Assembly: GCF_005405465.1 (NCBI RefSeq)
Contig: NZ_BJEC01000006.1
Coordinates: 53,391-117,390, forward strand
DNA length: 64,000 bases
Direction: 5' to 3'
From: Weissella thailandensis
Lineage (GTDB): Bacteria > Bacillota > Bacilli > Lactobacillales > Lactobacillaceae
The translations under genes and the position numbers were made by a program. The notes beneath the pieces were generated by a model that did no database searches, was not told where the DNA came from, and worked only from the letters and a program-made list of their open reading frames with translations. The stretch's first letter is position 1; each line of letters opens with the position of its first letter. This document shows positions 28,459 through 37,697 of this stretch, in pieces.

Positions 28459-29193
28459 ATGGAAAATGTGGGGGATAAAAAGGCGCAGAGAAGCCTATCT
28501 ATGAGTTCTTCAATTACTTATTTCATAATTTCTCTAATTTTTAACTCTTTAGGGAATGTGTTAACTTTAGTCACATCAGCTCATGTTCATCCATCTTTTC
28601 TTGGATCAGCTTATTGGACAGCTGGTGAAGCTAATTTAGGTAATGCAATTTTGGGGGACAACTCATTAGCATTGTTTTGGGCATTTTTAGTCTTAGGAAT
28701 GTTGGTTTCATTTTTGAATGCCTTACTAATGAAGCAACTCGATTGGAAACGAATCTTTGGTAATTTTATTTTCATGTTGCCATTCTCAATCTTCATTCAA
28801 TGGTTTTCTAATATTTTTAACCAGATCATGCCAGATGCAACGACATGGCCAATGGTTATTTTGTATACTTTGATCAACTTTATCGGGGTTGGCTTTATTG
28901 CTACGGCAATCTCAATTTATCAACGGGTGAACTTAGTGTTGCATCCTGCTGATGATTTGATGCAAATTCTACGATTTAAATATTTCAAGGGATCAGCATT
29001 TAAAGCAATGTGGGCATCTTATATCCCACCAACTATCTTTGCGTTGATTGCATTTATTATTACTTTCCCTTCACTCTATAATTTCGGGATTGGAACATTA
29101 TTTGCCTTTCTTTTCCAGGGTAGTATAACAGGCGTCGCTGACCGTTATGTATTTCCTAATCTAAAGCATCAAGCAATTGATGTCGGTAACTAA
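28459..29193 (+). CDS. Polytopic membrane protein, YczE/YitT-like
   Basis: This 244-residue protein has about six hydrophobic segments and a short charged N-terminus. It starts two bases after the dehydrogenase stop, so coupling is likely. It resembles the YczE/YyaS/YitT group of integral membrane proteins of unknown function. Transport of the dehydrogenase substrate or product is only an inference from the operon. I do not recognise a transport signature. Confidence 0.55.
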   Translation: MENVGDKKAQRSLSMSSSITYFIISLIFNSLGNVLTLVTSAHVHPSFLGSAYWTAGEANLGNAILGDNSLALFWAFLVLGMLVSFLNALLMKQLDWKRIFGNFIFMLPFSIFIQWFSNIFNQIMPDATTWPMVILYTLINFIGVGFIATAISIYQRVNLVLHPADDLMQILRFKYFKGSAFKAMWASYIPPTIFALIAFIITFPSLYNFGIGTLFAFLFQGSITGVADRYVFPNLKHQAIDVGN

Positions 29194-29210
29194 GTTTAAA
29201 GGAGTTAAAG

Positions 29211-29594
29211 ATGGCTTTTACGGATTATTATTCAGGCTTACAACATGTTGGTATTCCAGCTTTATCATTGCAAGTATCAGAACGTTTTTGGGAAAAACTA
29301 GGATTTGAAAAAATTGGAGATTTCCCAGTTGGTAATGTTATTTTTATGCAACGTGAGAACCTAGTGATTGAAACGTGGACTGGTGATGAAATTGTTGGCA
29401 AGCCAGGTGCGATCAATCATATTTCGTTGGATACTTCAGACGCTGATGCTGCATTTATTGCTGCCAAGGATGAAGGATTGTCATTGCTTAATAATGAAGT
29501 ACAAACATTGCCATTCTGGGATAAAGGTATTAAGTTTTTTAATGTACAAGGTCCGGATGGGGTAATTGTTGAATTTTGTGAAATAGTCAAATAG
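29211..29594 (+). CDS. VOC (glyoxalase/bleomycin-resistance fold) protein
   Basis: This 127-residue protein has the paired beta-alpha-beta-beta-beta modules of the vicinal oxygen chelate family. HVGIPALSL near the N-terminus, HISLDTSDADAAF in the middle and GPDGVIVEFCE at the end supply metal-ligand-type residues (His, His, Glu). It may be a lyase, isomerase or epimerase in the pathway of the upstream dehydrogenase. An AAGGAG site precedes the ATG, and a terminator follows. Confidence 0.8.
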   Translation: MAFTDYYSGLQHVGIPALSLQVSERFWEKLGFEKIGDFPVGNVIFMQRENLVIETWTGDEIVGKPGAINHISLDTSDADAAFIAAKDEGLSLLNNEVQTLPFWDKGIKFFNVQGPDGVIVEFCEIVK

Positions 29595-29614
29595 TAAGCA
29601 TATTTTTGAATAAG

Positions 29615-29643
29615 GCCGGGACACAAAGTCCCGGCTTTTATTA
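29615..29643 (+). terminator. Terminator after the VOC gene
   Basis: A perfect stem GCCGGGAC/GTCCCGGC has a five-base loop, followed by TTTTATTATT. Confidence 0.9.
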
Positions 29644-29684
29644 TTAAAAGACAATTATTAATATGAAATTAAAAAATATTATAT

Positions 29685-29729
29685 TTGACTAAAGTGACAA
29701 CTTTATGTTTATAATTAGGTTGTCACTTT
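29685..29729. promoter_or_regulatory. opuABC promoter with bipartite BusR-like operator
   Basis: The -35 TTGACT (29685-29690) and -10 TATAAT (29710-29715) lie on either side of the left arm of an inverted repeat. AAAGTGACAAC (29691-29701) and GTTGTCACTTT (29719-29729) are perfect complements, and GTGAC and GTCAC are separated by 23 bases. BusR, the c-di-AMP-responsive repressor of osmolyte uptake, is known to read widely spaced GTGAC/GTCAC arms. The right arm followed by T could also act as a terminator stem, but the loop is long. Confidence 0.6.
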
Positions 29730-29776
29730 TTAAAAGAGCTTGATTTTTACTAAACAAGCAGGAGGAGAAGTATAGT

Positions 29777-31519
29777 ATGTTTGTTTTAGCAAATTTAATA
29801 CCAAAAATACCATTTGGCCCTTGGGTCGATAGTGGTGTTGATTGGTTAACAAAGCATTTAAGCGGATTATTTGATGCTATTCAAAATGGTGGAAATGTTG
29901 TGATGGATACCATGACTAATGCGTTAACGGGGATTCCAACTTGGTTATTCATCATCGGATTAACCATTTTTGCTGCTTTAATGTTTGGTAAAAAGTGGGG
30001 GTTCCCACTCTTCACGTTTATTGGATTGATAATTGTTGAGAACCAAGACTTGTGGTCAAACATGATGAACACATTTACGTTGGTTTTGATGGCAAGTTTG
30101 ATTTCAGTTATTATTGGTGTGCCATTAGGTATTTGGATGGCTAAGAATGACGTTGTTAATAACATCGTGCAACCAATTTTGGACTTCATGCAGACAATGC
30201 CAGCGTTCGTTTATTTGATTCCTGCGGTAGCCTTTTTTGGAATTGGTGTGGTACCGGGTGTATTTGCTTCGGTTATCTTCGCGTTACCACCAACAGTTCG
30301 AATGGCGAATTTAGGAATTCGTCAAGTGCCAACTGATTTAGTTGAAGCAGCTGACTCTTTTGGTTCAACGGGTACGCAGAAGTTATTTAAAATTGAATTA
30401 CCATTAGCTAAGAAAACCATTTTCTCAGGAATCAATCAAACGTTGATGCTTGCCTTGTCAATGGTTGTGGTCGCATCAATGATTGGTGCACCTGGTCTTG
30501 GACGTGGTGTGTTAGCCGCCGTACAGGATGCTGATATTGGTAAGGGATTTGTTAATGGTATCGCATTAGTTATTCTGGCTATTATCATTGATCGATTAAC
30601 ACAAAAGATGAATGCAACGCCTAATCAGAAAACTGATCAGCAACCAGAGCATTCGAAATACCATTGGAAGGCTTGGACCGCAATCGTCGTTGCAATTGCA
30701 ATGATTGGAAGCGGTGTAGCGCACGCAATCACAACCGCAAAATCACAAGAGAAAACGGTGAAGATTGCGACGACACCATGGGATTCAGAGAAGGCTTCAA
30801 GTACTGTTCTTGCACAAGCTTTACGTCAACATGGTTATGAAGTTGAAATGACTTCATTGGACAATTCAATTATGTGGCAGTCAATTGCTAACGGCCAAGC
30901 AGACGTTTCAGTCTCAGCTTGGTTACCAACAACTCATAAGGCACAATATAATAAGTATAAGAGCCAAATTGATATGATGGGACCAAACTTGAAGGGGGCA
31001 ACCAATGGACTAACGGTGCCAACTTATATGACTGATGTCAATAGTATTGAAGATTTGCAAGATCAGGCAGGTAAGAAGATTACCGGAATTGAACCTGGTG
31101 CTGGTATTTCAAAGATGGCTAAGAATACTATTAAGGGCTATGGATTGGATCAAAAGGGTTGGAAGTTATCAGAGTCATCAACGGGAGCTATGACAGTTGC
31201 ATTGGGTAAGGCCATTAAGGAAAAGAAGCCAATTATCGTAACTGGATGGCAACCACATTGGATGTTCCAAAAGTATGATTTGAAGTATCTAAAAGATCCT
31301 AAGAAGACAATGGGTAGTTCAGAAAACATTTATACGATGTCTCGTAAAGGTATGAAGGAAGATAAGCCTGATGCTTATAAGGCTGTCGATAAGTTCCATT
31401 GGAGTAAAGATGATATGTCGAGCGTTATGCTAGATATGTCTAATGGAAAGTCAGCTAAACAGGCAGCAAACAGCTGGATTAAAGATCATCAAGCAGAAGT
31501 GGATGCTTGGTTTAAGTAA
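29777..31519 (+). CDS. OpuABC-type glycine betaine/osmolyte ABC transporter, permease-binding protein fusion
   Basis: The first 285 residues or so are an OpuAB/ProW-type permease (LGIWMAKNDVVNNIVQP, EAADSFGSTGTQKLFKIELP). The last 260 or so are an OpuAC-type substrate-binding domain (KTVKIATTPWDSEKASS) tethered to the membrane outside the cell. This is the BusAB/OpuABC architecture. It should import glycine betaine or related osmolytes. The ATPase gene (opuAA/busAA) that normally comes first is missing here, and terminators lie on both sides. A unit encoded elsewhere must energize it. Confidence 0.9.
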   Translation: MFVLANLIPKIPFGPWVDSGVDWLTKHLSGLFDAIQNGGNVVMDTMTNALTGIPTWLFIIGLTIFAALMFGKKWGFPLFTFIGLIIVENQDLWSNMMNTFTLVLMASLISVIIGVPLGIWMAKNDVVNNIVQPILDFMQTMPAFVYLIPAVAFFGIGVVPGVFASVIFALPPTVRMANLGIRQVPTDLVEAADSFGSTGTQKLFKIELPLAKKTIFSGINQTLMLALSMVVVASMIGAPGLGRGVLAAVQDADIGKGFVNGIALVILAIIIDRLTQKMNATPNQKTDQQPEHSKYHWKAWTAIVVAIAMIGSGVAHAITTAKSQEKTVKIATTPWDSEKASSTVLAQALRQHGYEVEMTSLDNSIMWQSIANGQADVSVSAWLPTTHKAQYNKYKSQIDMMGPNLKGATNGLTVPTYMTDVNSIEDLQDQAGKKITGIEPGAGISKMAKNTIKGYGLDQKGWKLSESSTGAMTVALGKAIKEKKPIIVTGWQPHWMFQKYDLKYLKDPKKTMGSSENIYTMSRKGMKEDKPDAYKAVDKFHWSKDDMSSVMLDMSNGKSAKQAANSWIKDHQAEVDAWFK

Positions 31520-31552
31520 ATAACCATTTAGTAATAAAATGAATATTTAGGC

Positions 31553-31597
31553 AAAAAGGAGCCGTGTCATTCGAATGTAATGACATGGCTCCTTTTG
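31553..31597. terminator. Terminator after opuABC
   Basis: AAAAAGGAGCCGTGTCATT pairs with AATGACATGGCTCCTTTT with one G-T pair. The A/T flanks allow it to act on the convergent minus-strand gene too. Confidence 0.85.
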
Positions 31598-31629
31598 TGT
31601 AACTGTCGAGATAAAATGATGACATGATT

Positions 31630-33858
31630 TTATTTTCTTTTAAATCTGTGTAGAAAAGATTTTTTTAAAAATGGATTATCCTCACCAATACATTTAAAGA
31701 ATTCGGTTCCCTTTAATTCTTGATCGATACTATTATCTGAACTAGCCTTAACTTTGGGTGATAGTGCATTAACATACGCCATGGATGGTTTGATACCATA
31801 CCGGTTTACATTCTCGTCTAACTTAGACATGCGATAAAGTAGGCGATCCGTCTGTTTATTATAAACAAAATTTTCTCTGTCATAATCAAATAACTTACGC
31901 CATTTTTCTTGTCCAGATTCATTGGCGTCATCATATCGAGTTAGAGGAAAATACTTGGGGAGCGGCTCATTGATTTCTTGGTAATATTCTTTAAAAATAG
32001 CTCGCGTGAGTGCTAAAAAGTCATTTTTAGAACCGTTGCGATAAGCGTTCCATTTAGTTTCGTCATCAGATATTTTTTCAGCGAATCTCAAAACAAAATC
32101 TTGGAATAGTTCGTTATTCGTTTGATCACTAATTTCATGATAGGCTTTTAGTGATGCTTCTTTAAAGTCATCGTTAAATACAGCGTCATGCTTTAAATAA
32201 TAGCTTCTACGGCGTGCACGTTCATTTAAGGTATAATCTTCACTATTAGTTGTTGTAATCATTGCTGGATAACTCGTATGTTGTGTGGCGACATTATTAT
32301 TAAGTGTCATCACTAACTCTTCACCACGCTTAGCATTGGTGAAAAAATCGTTCGGTAATTCATCAACCAATAAGGGGGTTACATTTTCTTCACTTAACCA
32401 GTCGTGTAAAAGTTTGACCGTATTCGCTCCTTTTTGATAATCATTTTGATAAATTAAGTCATAAGCTATAAAATCATCTTGATTCTTATTGGATTTCACC
32501 ATTTTAGAGATAATTCTTAAAAGACTTGATTTACCTGAGTTAGCAGTACCACCGATAAACAAAATTTGTGGAATGTCTCGTGCCTCTTCGTCGTCTGGAC
32601 GACCAATATTACTCCTAATAATGGAAATAAATGGCGCGTTGAAAGCAAATAAAATGGCTTCATAAATCCTTTGGCCATATTCATCTGAATAATCTAGGGT
32701 AAATTTGTGGTAACTTTCAATTAATTGATCGATAGTATGTAAACTATCTTTTAATGCATCATGGGATATATGCTTGCCAAATGGCAATAATCTATTTTTA
32801 TTTAGTGGGTCGAGGGTAAAGAGTCCTGACTGGTTATTATTGATATCAATATTGGCGCTGCTAAAAGTTAAAAGGGGACGTTTGCTAGCCATACTATTGT
32901 TATCATGCGCATGGAGTTTAATTGAAAGAACCTTATTAGCTTTCTTTTTTTCTGTTTGCTTCGTTACTAATCTGTGATTACCTTTATTCTTACTAATAAT
33001 ATTACTAATTAATTCAAAAACCTGATCAGATTTAAGGTTGTCGTTCTGCGTGTCTTCAAATTCCTGAGTTCCAGCAACCTTTTCATTATTAATTTGATTT
33101 ACTAATTCGCCTGTATTCTCAGGAATCAGACCAACCTTCATGTCATCACGTAGGGTTTGTACCACGTCACTTAAGTCGTTGGTTTGAATGTTTTCTAAAT
33201 CATTAGCAGTAAATATCGTTGCAGTGACTAGCCTGTCTTGCTCCGACAATTTAGAGTTATCACTCATACGTTGTTGAATAATTTTAAAGGTGTTTTTAGA
33301 AATGTAATCGGTCAAAATCGGCTCTAAGTCATAAAAATAGCGTTGCTGATAAAGGTCGAATAGAGGTGAATTATCGTAAATCAAAACTTCTTCAAATTGA
33401 TTGTATTGTGGTTCAAAAGCTTGACTAGATAAATTGGCCGACCCAATACTCAAACGAGTTTCTTGGGTTGCATCATTGCTAAGTAAATAAAATTTTGAGT
33501 GAATAACATTCCCGGGTTTGGGAACTTTAACTTGAATTTTTTTATCAATCACTTGTTTTTTAACCGGCGTATCTAATTCGCTAAGAAATTGCAGTGATTC
33601 GTTAGTAAGCTTACTTTTAAATGAAGACTTCAAGGTTTGCTTTAGTAATTCATCGTTGGTAGCTGCCTGAACCCGTTCTTCGGGAATACCAACAACGATG
33701 TTAATACTATCAAAGTTAGATAGGTATTGGTTAATAAATTTTGGTGAGGCAGAGAAGGTTACAGCAGTGAGTTTATTGTATTTGGTTGAATCGAAAATCT
33801 CTTCAATTTCATAATCGACAAGCTCATTATTATAAATAATATTAGTGGTTTTTTGCAT
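31630..33858 (-). CDS. PLD-family nuclease fused to P-loop ATPase, possible defence protein
   Basis: The N-terminus (about 1-190) is a phospholipase-D-like nuclease domain with an HSKFYLL motif (His120, Lys122) and GSANLSSQAF (139-148). Only one HKD motif is present, so a dimer would be needed. A variable middle follows. From about residue 400 there is an ATPase with Walker A GGTANSGKSS (436-445), Walker B LLVDE (496-500), a sensor-like TTTNSE (536-541) and an Arg-rich RARRRSYY. The last 90 residues are unrecognised. It stands alone with a GGAGG site. I know no named gene of this layout; an anti-phage or plasmid-restricting role is inference. Confidence 0.7.
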   Translation of the reverse strand: MQKTTNIIYNNELVDYEIEEIFDSTKYNKLTAVTFSASPKFINQYLSNFDSINIVVGIPEERVQAATNDELLKQTLKSSFKSKLTNESLQFLSELDTPVKKQVIDKKIQVKVPKPGNVIHSKFYLLSNDATQETRLSIGSANLSSQAFEPQYNQFEEVLIYDNSPLFDLYQQRYFYDLEPILTDYISKNTFKIIQQRMSDNSKLSEQDRLVTATIFTANDLENIQTNDLSDVVQTLRDDMKVGLIPENTGELVNQINNEKVAGTQEFEDTQNDNLKSDQVFELISNIISKNKGNHRLVTKQTEKKKANKVLSIKLHAHDNNSMASKRPLLTFSSANIDINNNQSGLFTLDPLNKNRLLPFGKHISHDALKDSLHTIDQLIESYHKFTLDYSDEYGQRIYEAILFAFNAPFISIIRSNIGRPDDEEARDIPQILFIGGTANSGKSSLLRIISKMVKSNKNQDDFIAYDLIYQNDYQKGANTVKLLHDWLSEENVTPLLVDELPNDFFTNAKRGEELVMTLNNNVATQHTSYPAMITTTNSEDYTLNERARRRSYYLKHDAVFNDDFKEASLKAYHEISDQTNNELFQDFVLRFAEKISDDETKWNAYRNGSKNDFLALTRAIFKEYYQEINEPLPKYFPLTRYDDANESGQEKWRKLFDYDRENFVYNKQTDRLLYRMSKLDENVNRYGIKPSMAYVNALSPKVKASSDNSIDQELKGTEFFKCIGEDNPFLKKSFLHRFKRK

Positions 33859-34066
33859 CAGCTTTCCTCCGGGTTAAGGGCAATGTTTTTTTGAGCGGTA
33901 ATCTACGTACAACGACAGATAGTGAATGGTGCCTATAAATATAGTTCATAACCTATAAAAAATAGCGGTAAGTGACTGAAAAGCTTTCAATCATTTACCG
34001 CCTAGCAAAAGATAAGTTATTTATTTTTTGATATATCTCAATGAATTGTTTAAAACAAGAGATAAT

Positions 34067-34567
34067 CTATTCAACCGATTTCTTTAAAAATGGTAATTTT
34101 TCACGCATAAAGGGAATAACCCAACGGTCTAACCCGATTTTTCCAGCGTTAAATCCTGCGACCAGAATAATAAGTTCTAAGAATAATAGCAATGGATTAG
34201 TAGAAATCATTCCTGCTAGTAGGTAGTTGAAGTTTAATCCCATAGCAAAGAAGGTAGCTGCAGTCGTTAACGTTCCAAAGATCAAGCCCAGACCAATGAA
34301 CAATTCACCATATTCAACCAAGAAATTAAATACGTCAATATTAGGTTGGACGACTGATTTTAAGAATGACGTGTAGAAATCATAAGCTGGTTGTCCATTA
34401 GCATCCTTAACGGGATTCTTAATTGCCATGTCAATCATACTACTTGCTGAGAAGTTTCCAGAAGAAATCTTTCCAAACCCAGACAAAAACCAGACAATAC
34501 CTACATATAAACGAATGATTGTACTAATCACCATGCTTGTTTTAGATGAACGTAACCATTTAACCAT
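34067..34567 (-). CDS. DoxX-family membrane protein
   Basis: This 166-residue protein has four predicted membrane segments. The N-terminal RLYVGIVWFLSGFGKI, the central VEYGELFIGLGLIFG and the C-terminal DRWVIPF are typical of DoxX/DoxD-like proteins. Roles reported for the family concern redox or sulfur stress, but the function here is unknown. The AAAGGGG site is well placed. Spaced TTGTAAT motifs lie upstream in its promoter region. Confidence 0.85.
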   Translation of the reverse strand: MVKWLRSSKTSMVISTIIRLYVGIVWFLSGFGKISSGNFSASSMIDMAIKNPVKDANGQPAYDFYTSFLKSVVQPNIDVFNFLVEYGELFIGLGLIFGTLTTAATFFAMGLNFNYLLAGMISTNPLLLFLELIILVAGFNAGKIGLDRWVIPFMREKLPFLKKSVE

Positions 34568-35104
34568 AAAAATACCCCTTTCAAAAAGTAAGCGACCTAA
34601 GTGTAGCGAAAAAAATTTGGGATGTCCAGTCTTTGTAATAAAATAATATGGATTGTAATAGGATATATCATTACAAATTAAATTGTAATATAATATTTTT
34701 TCTGTGTTCTTATTATAAGTAAGACCCGATTGTGTCGGTAGTTGTCTATTAATTCATTAATTAACATATCTTCATATAATTTAATGCTTTTTATCTACAA
34801 AAATAAAATATATTAATTATAAAATTGTTATTATTTTGTAAAAGTGTTATTAGAATGTAAAAAAACAGATATTAAAAATATATGTTGAACATCTTTTCTT
34901 TTATAGTTTATATCTATAAATAATAATGTAATTTTCGGGTTTCATGTACTCATGCGTATACATATGTGTATTTGATAATTGACATGTGAATTCCTCCTTG
35001 CTGTCGTTAATTGGAAGATAGATAAATAGTAAGGGAAAAGGTTTATACTAAGTTGTGCACTGTTTTTGTTCAAAGCTATGATTTATTTTAAAGGAGGTGA
35101 CAAA
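34568..35104. promoter_or_regulatory. AT-rich divergent control region with TTGTAAT repeats
   Basis: No gene is seen. TTGTAAT occurs at 34633, 34653 and 34683, and its complement ATTACAA at 34670. The second and inverted copies form the spaced palindrome TTGTAAT-N10-ATTACAA (34653-34676), which looks like a repressor operator for doxX. An AAAGGAGGTGA ribosome site for the next gene ends the region. Confidence 0.5.
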
Positions 35105-36041
35105 ATGAACCTTGAACTGTTATTTGGTCAGATCGTTCTCATGTTTGCGTTAATGCTAGTAGGAGTGGGAGCTAATAAAGTGAAATTTATGCATGAGCAA
35201 ACCGCTAGTGATTTAACTAACGTTTTACTATATGTTGTTTCACCGTGTTTAATCATAGAATCATTTGAAAAGCCATATTCAGCTAGTCGAGTTCATGCTT
35301 TGTTAGTGAGTGCGTTAGGACTGATTGTTGTTTACGGGATACAAATTATAGTGTCAAAATTTGTCTTTAAAAAAATTAAAGATAAAAATTTACGGAGAAT
35401 TGTGGAGTATGGCAGCATTTACTCCAATGCAGGTTTTATTGGTATTCCGATAGTCAGTTCTCTATTTGGTTCGACTGGTGTTTTTTATGCCGTAGTGCCT
35501 CTGGCCCTTTTCAATATCTTTAATTGGACACATGGTGTAGGGCTTTTTGCCAATGAAGAAAATGCCGCCAGTCGTCTTGAAAAATTGCGTAGTGTATTGT
35601 TTAATCCCAATATTATTGCTATTTTTATTGGTTTAATATTATTTTGTTTTTTCTATCAAATTACCTAGTTTACTTAGCCAAATTATCGATTATATTAGTT
35701 CCATCAACACCCCTGTGTCAATGCTCGTAATTGGGAATAGTTTAGCTAATATTGCTCTGAAAAATTTTAAAATTAATCGTTCTATTTTGATGTCTCTATT
35801 TTTACGCAATTTAATATACCCTCTCGTAACGGCGTTAGTCATGCAATCATTAGGACTTACTGGTAATCCCTTGTCTACGATGATTCTAATGATGGCCTGT
35901 CCTGTTGGAGGAATGGTTGTGTTGTTTACTCTACAAAGTCGTGGTAAGCAAGAACCAGCCCTCGCGCTAATGGGAACATCAACCTTATTGAGCTTATTCA
36001 CGATTCCAGCTGTATTTCTCATTAGTAATTTGTTTACTTAA
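35105..36041 (+). pseudogene. AEC-family (auxin efflux carrier) transporter, frameshifted
   Basis: An ATG behind AAAGGAGGTGA opens a normal AEC permease (MNLELLFGQIVLMFALMLVG), but the frame stops at 35668. The homologous sequence continues one frame over (IKLPSLLSQIIDYISS, then the 108-residue end to 36041). The break falls in TGTTTTTTC near 35645-35652. Five T in place of six would restore LFCFSIKLPS. Malate or other organic acids are usual substrates of this family in lactic acid bacteria. It could be a real loss, a phase-variable tract or a base-call error. Confidence 0.8.
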
Positions 36042-36448
36042 ACTTTTGAATATTTTTATTTCATGAGTGAATTTTCACATTATAGTAGGAGGCAAATAGC
36101 AATCGGCAGTACAAAAGAATAAGATGACCAGGCAGGTATTCAGCTAAATTATCTTCGCGGTGGTTTGAAGTTGATGCTAAGACCACTGAAAGTGCTATAA
36201 CAAACTATATGGGGGGCGAAAAATCCACGAGTTGATGTATAGAAGGAGAATATGAAGGATAGAACAGTTGAAACGATGTAATATCACGCCGTTAAAAGCC
36301 GCCCTAAACTTGAATAAGTTGGGCGGCTTTTAACTATAATAAAGTAATTATTTTTGTTAAATCCTATTGTTGGAAGTGATAGTGCTTCCTAATCTAGTTA
36401 TTTCACTGAGTCATGGTACTTACCAGTCATTGAACAATCCGAATTATT
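36042..36448. other. Intergenic region, no gene recognised
   Basis: The only clear signal is the hairpin at 36293-36332. A short ribosome-site-like AGTAGGAGG lies near 36084, but every frame after it closes quickly, so any former gene is unrecognisable. Confidence 0.5.
36293..36332. terminator. Bidirectional terminator-like hairpin
   Basis: AAAAGCCGCCC pairs with GGGCGGCTTTT, with an inner AACTTGAATAAGTT stem. It lies between the AEC pseudogene and the minus-strand hypothetical gene. Confidence 0.75.
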
Positions 36449-37078
36449 TTATTCCCAATCATCATCATTTAACCACGCGGCTAATTTTTCTGGTGTGTCT
36501 AGATCCTTTGAAGGGACAAATTTTGAATAAAATTGAAGATTTTTAACATCCCGTTCCCTTTGCTGATCCTCAGTTAACCTTATATCACCAGCTAGCTCAT
36601 TGGCAATTTTTTGTAAACTTTCTCCCCAAATTCGTAATTTATCTGAAATGTCTAGTAAGTCCTCTGAACTATTAACTGATTCAATATCTTCGATAATATC
36701 CTTATGGCGTCCATTGAGATGTGTTACGTCATGAATCAATAGTTTTTTCTCTATTTCCAAAGCGTCAAGGTCCTCGAATACTTGATAAGAGTCTTGCCCG
36801 CCAAATTTACGGATAAATGTTTTTAATTCGTAATCAGTCATTGCATGAATCTTATAGTAAATCAATTCGGATTTTTGCTTTGCATCTTTTTTGCCATTTA
36901 ACTCTGTTATGTCTGACCATTCGTTATCTGCGATGGCGTACAAGTCATTAATGCTTATTAGATAATCTCCATTATGTAACGGTTCATTTTTCAATTTCTG
37001 AAACAACTCTTGCATGTTGCTGGCTTCAACCGTTTCTTGCAAACTGCCGTTTTTGCTTCTTTTAGTCCATCTAATCAT
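36449..37078 (-). CDS. Hypothetical protein, 209 residues
   Basis: I do not recognise the family. It is a charged, soluble protein rich in Asp, Glu and Lys, with a helical middle (about residues 75-175) likely to form coiled coil, and an acidic end (AAWLNDDDWE). It has no signal peptide or membrane segment. AAAGGA precedes the ATG. It stands alone between non-coding stretches. The lack of a metabolic context suggests an accessory gene. Confidence 0.6.
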   Translation of the reverse strand: MIRWTKRSKNGSLQETVEASNMQELFQKLKNEPLHNGDYLISINDLYAIADNEWSDITELNGKKDAKQKSELIYYKIHAMTDYELKTFIRKFGGQDSYQVFEDLDALEIEKKLLIHDVTHLNGRHKDIIEDIESVNSSEDLLDISDKLRIWGESLQKIANELAGDIRLTEDQQRERDVKNLQFYSKFVPSKDLDTPEKLAAWLNDDDWE

Positions 37079-37697
37079 TATTAATTATCCTTTCTTAAAA
37101 AGGCTAAATTTACGTCTATCAACCATATATCATAGTAGGATGCAGTAGTTTAGTAGATATAGCCGCATCGATATGTAATTCAAAGAGAGGTTCAAGGTGA
37201 TATTTATGGGGCTGATCCCCCAAAATATTTAAGTTACTTTTATCATATCATTTTCCGATGATACAGGGGAAATGACTCGCAGATAAGCTTAATGATTGGT
37301 AGAAACTTCCAATTGACTAATTTTTTGGTGATTAATTATTTCAGTTTATCTTAAAAATTCGTACGAAAAAATGAAAAAGTAGTCATTTTATGAATTTACA
37401 TTGTTCAAATACCAGATATTTTTTAGGTTGGCTATATTCAGTTAAATGTTATAAAGTACGAACAATAGCAGTTGGTTTTGTGATTATCATTAGTTGTATT
37501 ATTGTGAATTAAATAACGCTTTTATGAATTAAAATTTAATTTAATGTATTACAAAATACATTATATACACTTCATTATATAGTAATTAAAATAAAATATA
37601 ACAAGTATGAACATTTGTAAAAAAGTGAACTTTATTTACTAATCTTTTTTATAATGTTAAGTTATTGGTGAAAATAAAAAACGAGGTGGGTGGATTC
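37079..37697. promoter_or_regulatory. Long leader of the guanine deaminase operon
   Basis: No gene is seen. A perfect palindrome AATGTATTACAAAATACATT (eight-base arms, four-base loop) lies at 37543-37562. PurBox-like GAAC motifs (ACGAACAAT at 37458, ATGAACATT at 37608, GTGAACTTT at 37625) lie ahead of a TATAAT at 37650-37655. They match the PurR consensus only partly. No guanine-riboswitch core was recognised. Confidence 0.45.

Noticed and set aside
37079..37697. Purine riboswitch before guaD
   Set aside because: I looked for the conserved three-way-junction core of guanine aptamers and did not find it.
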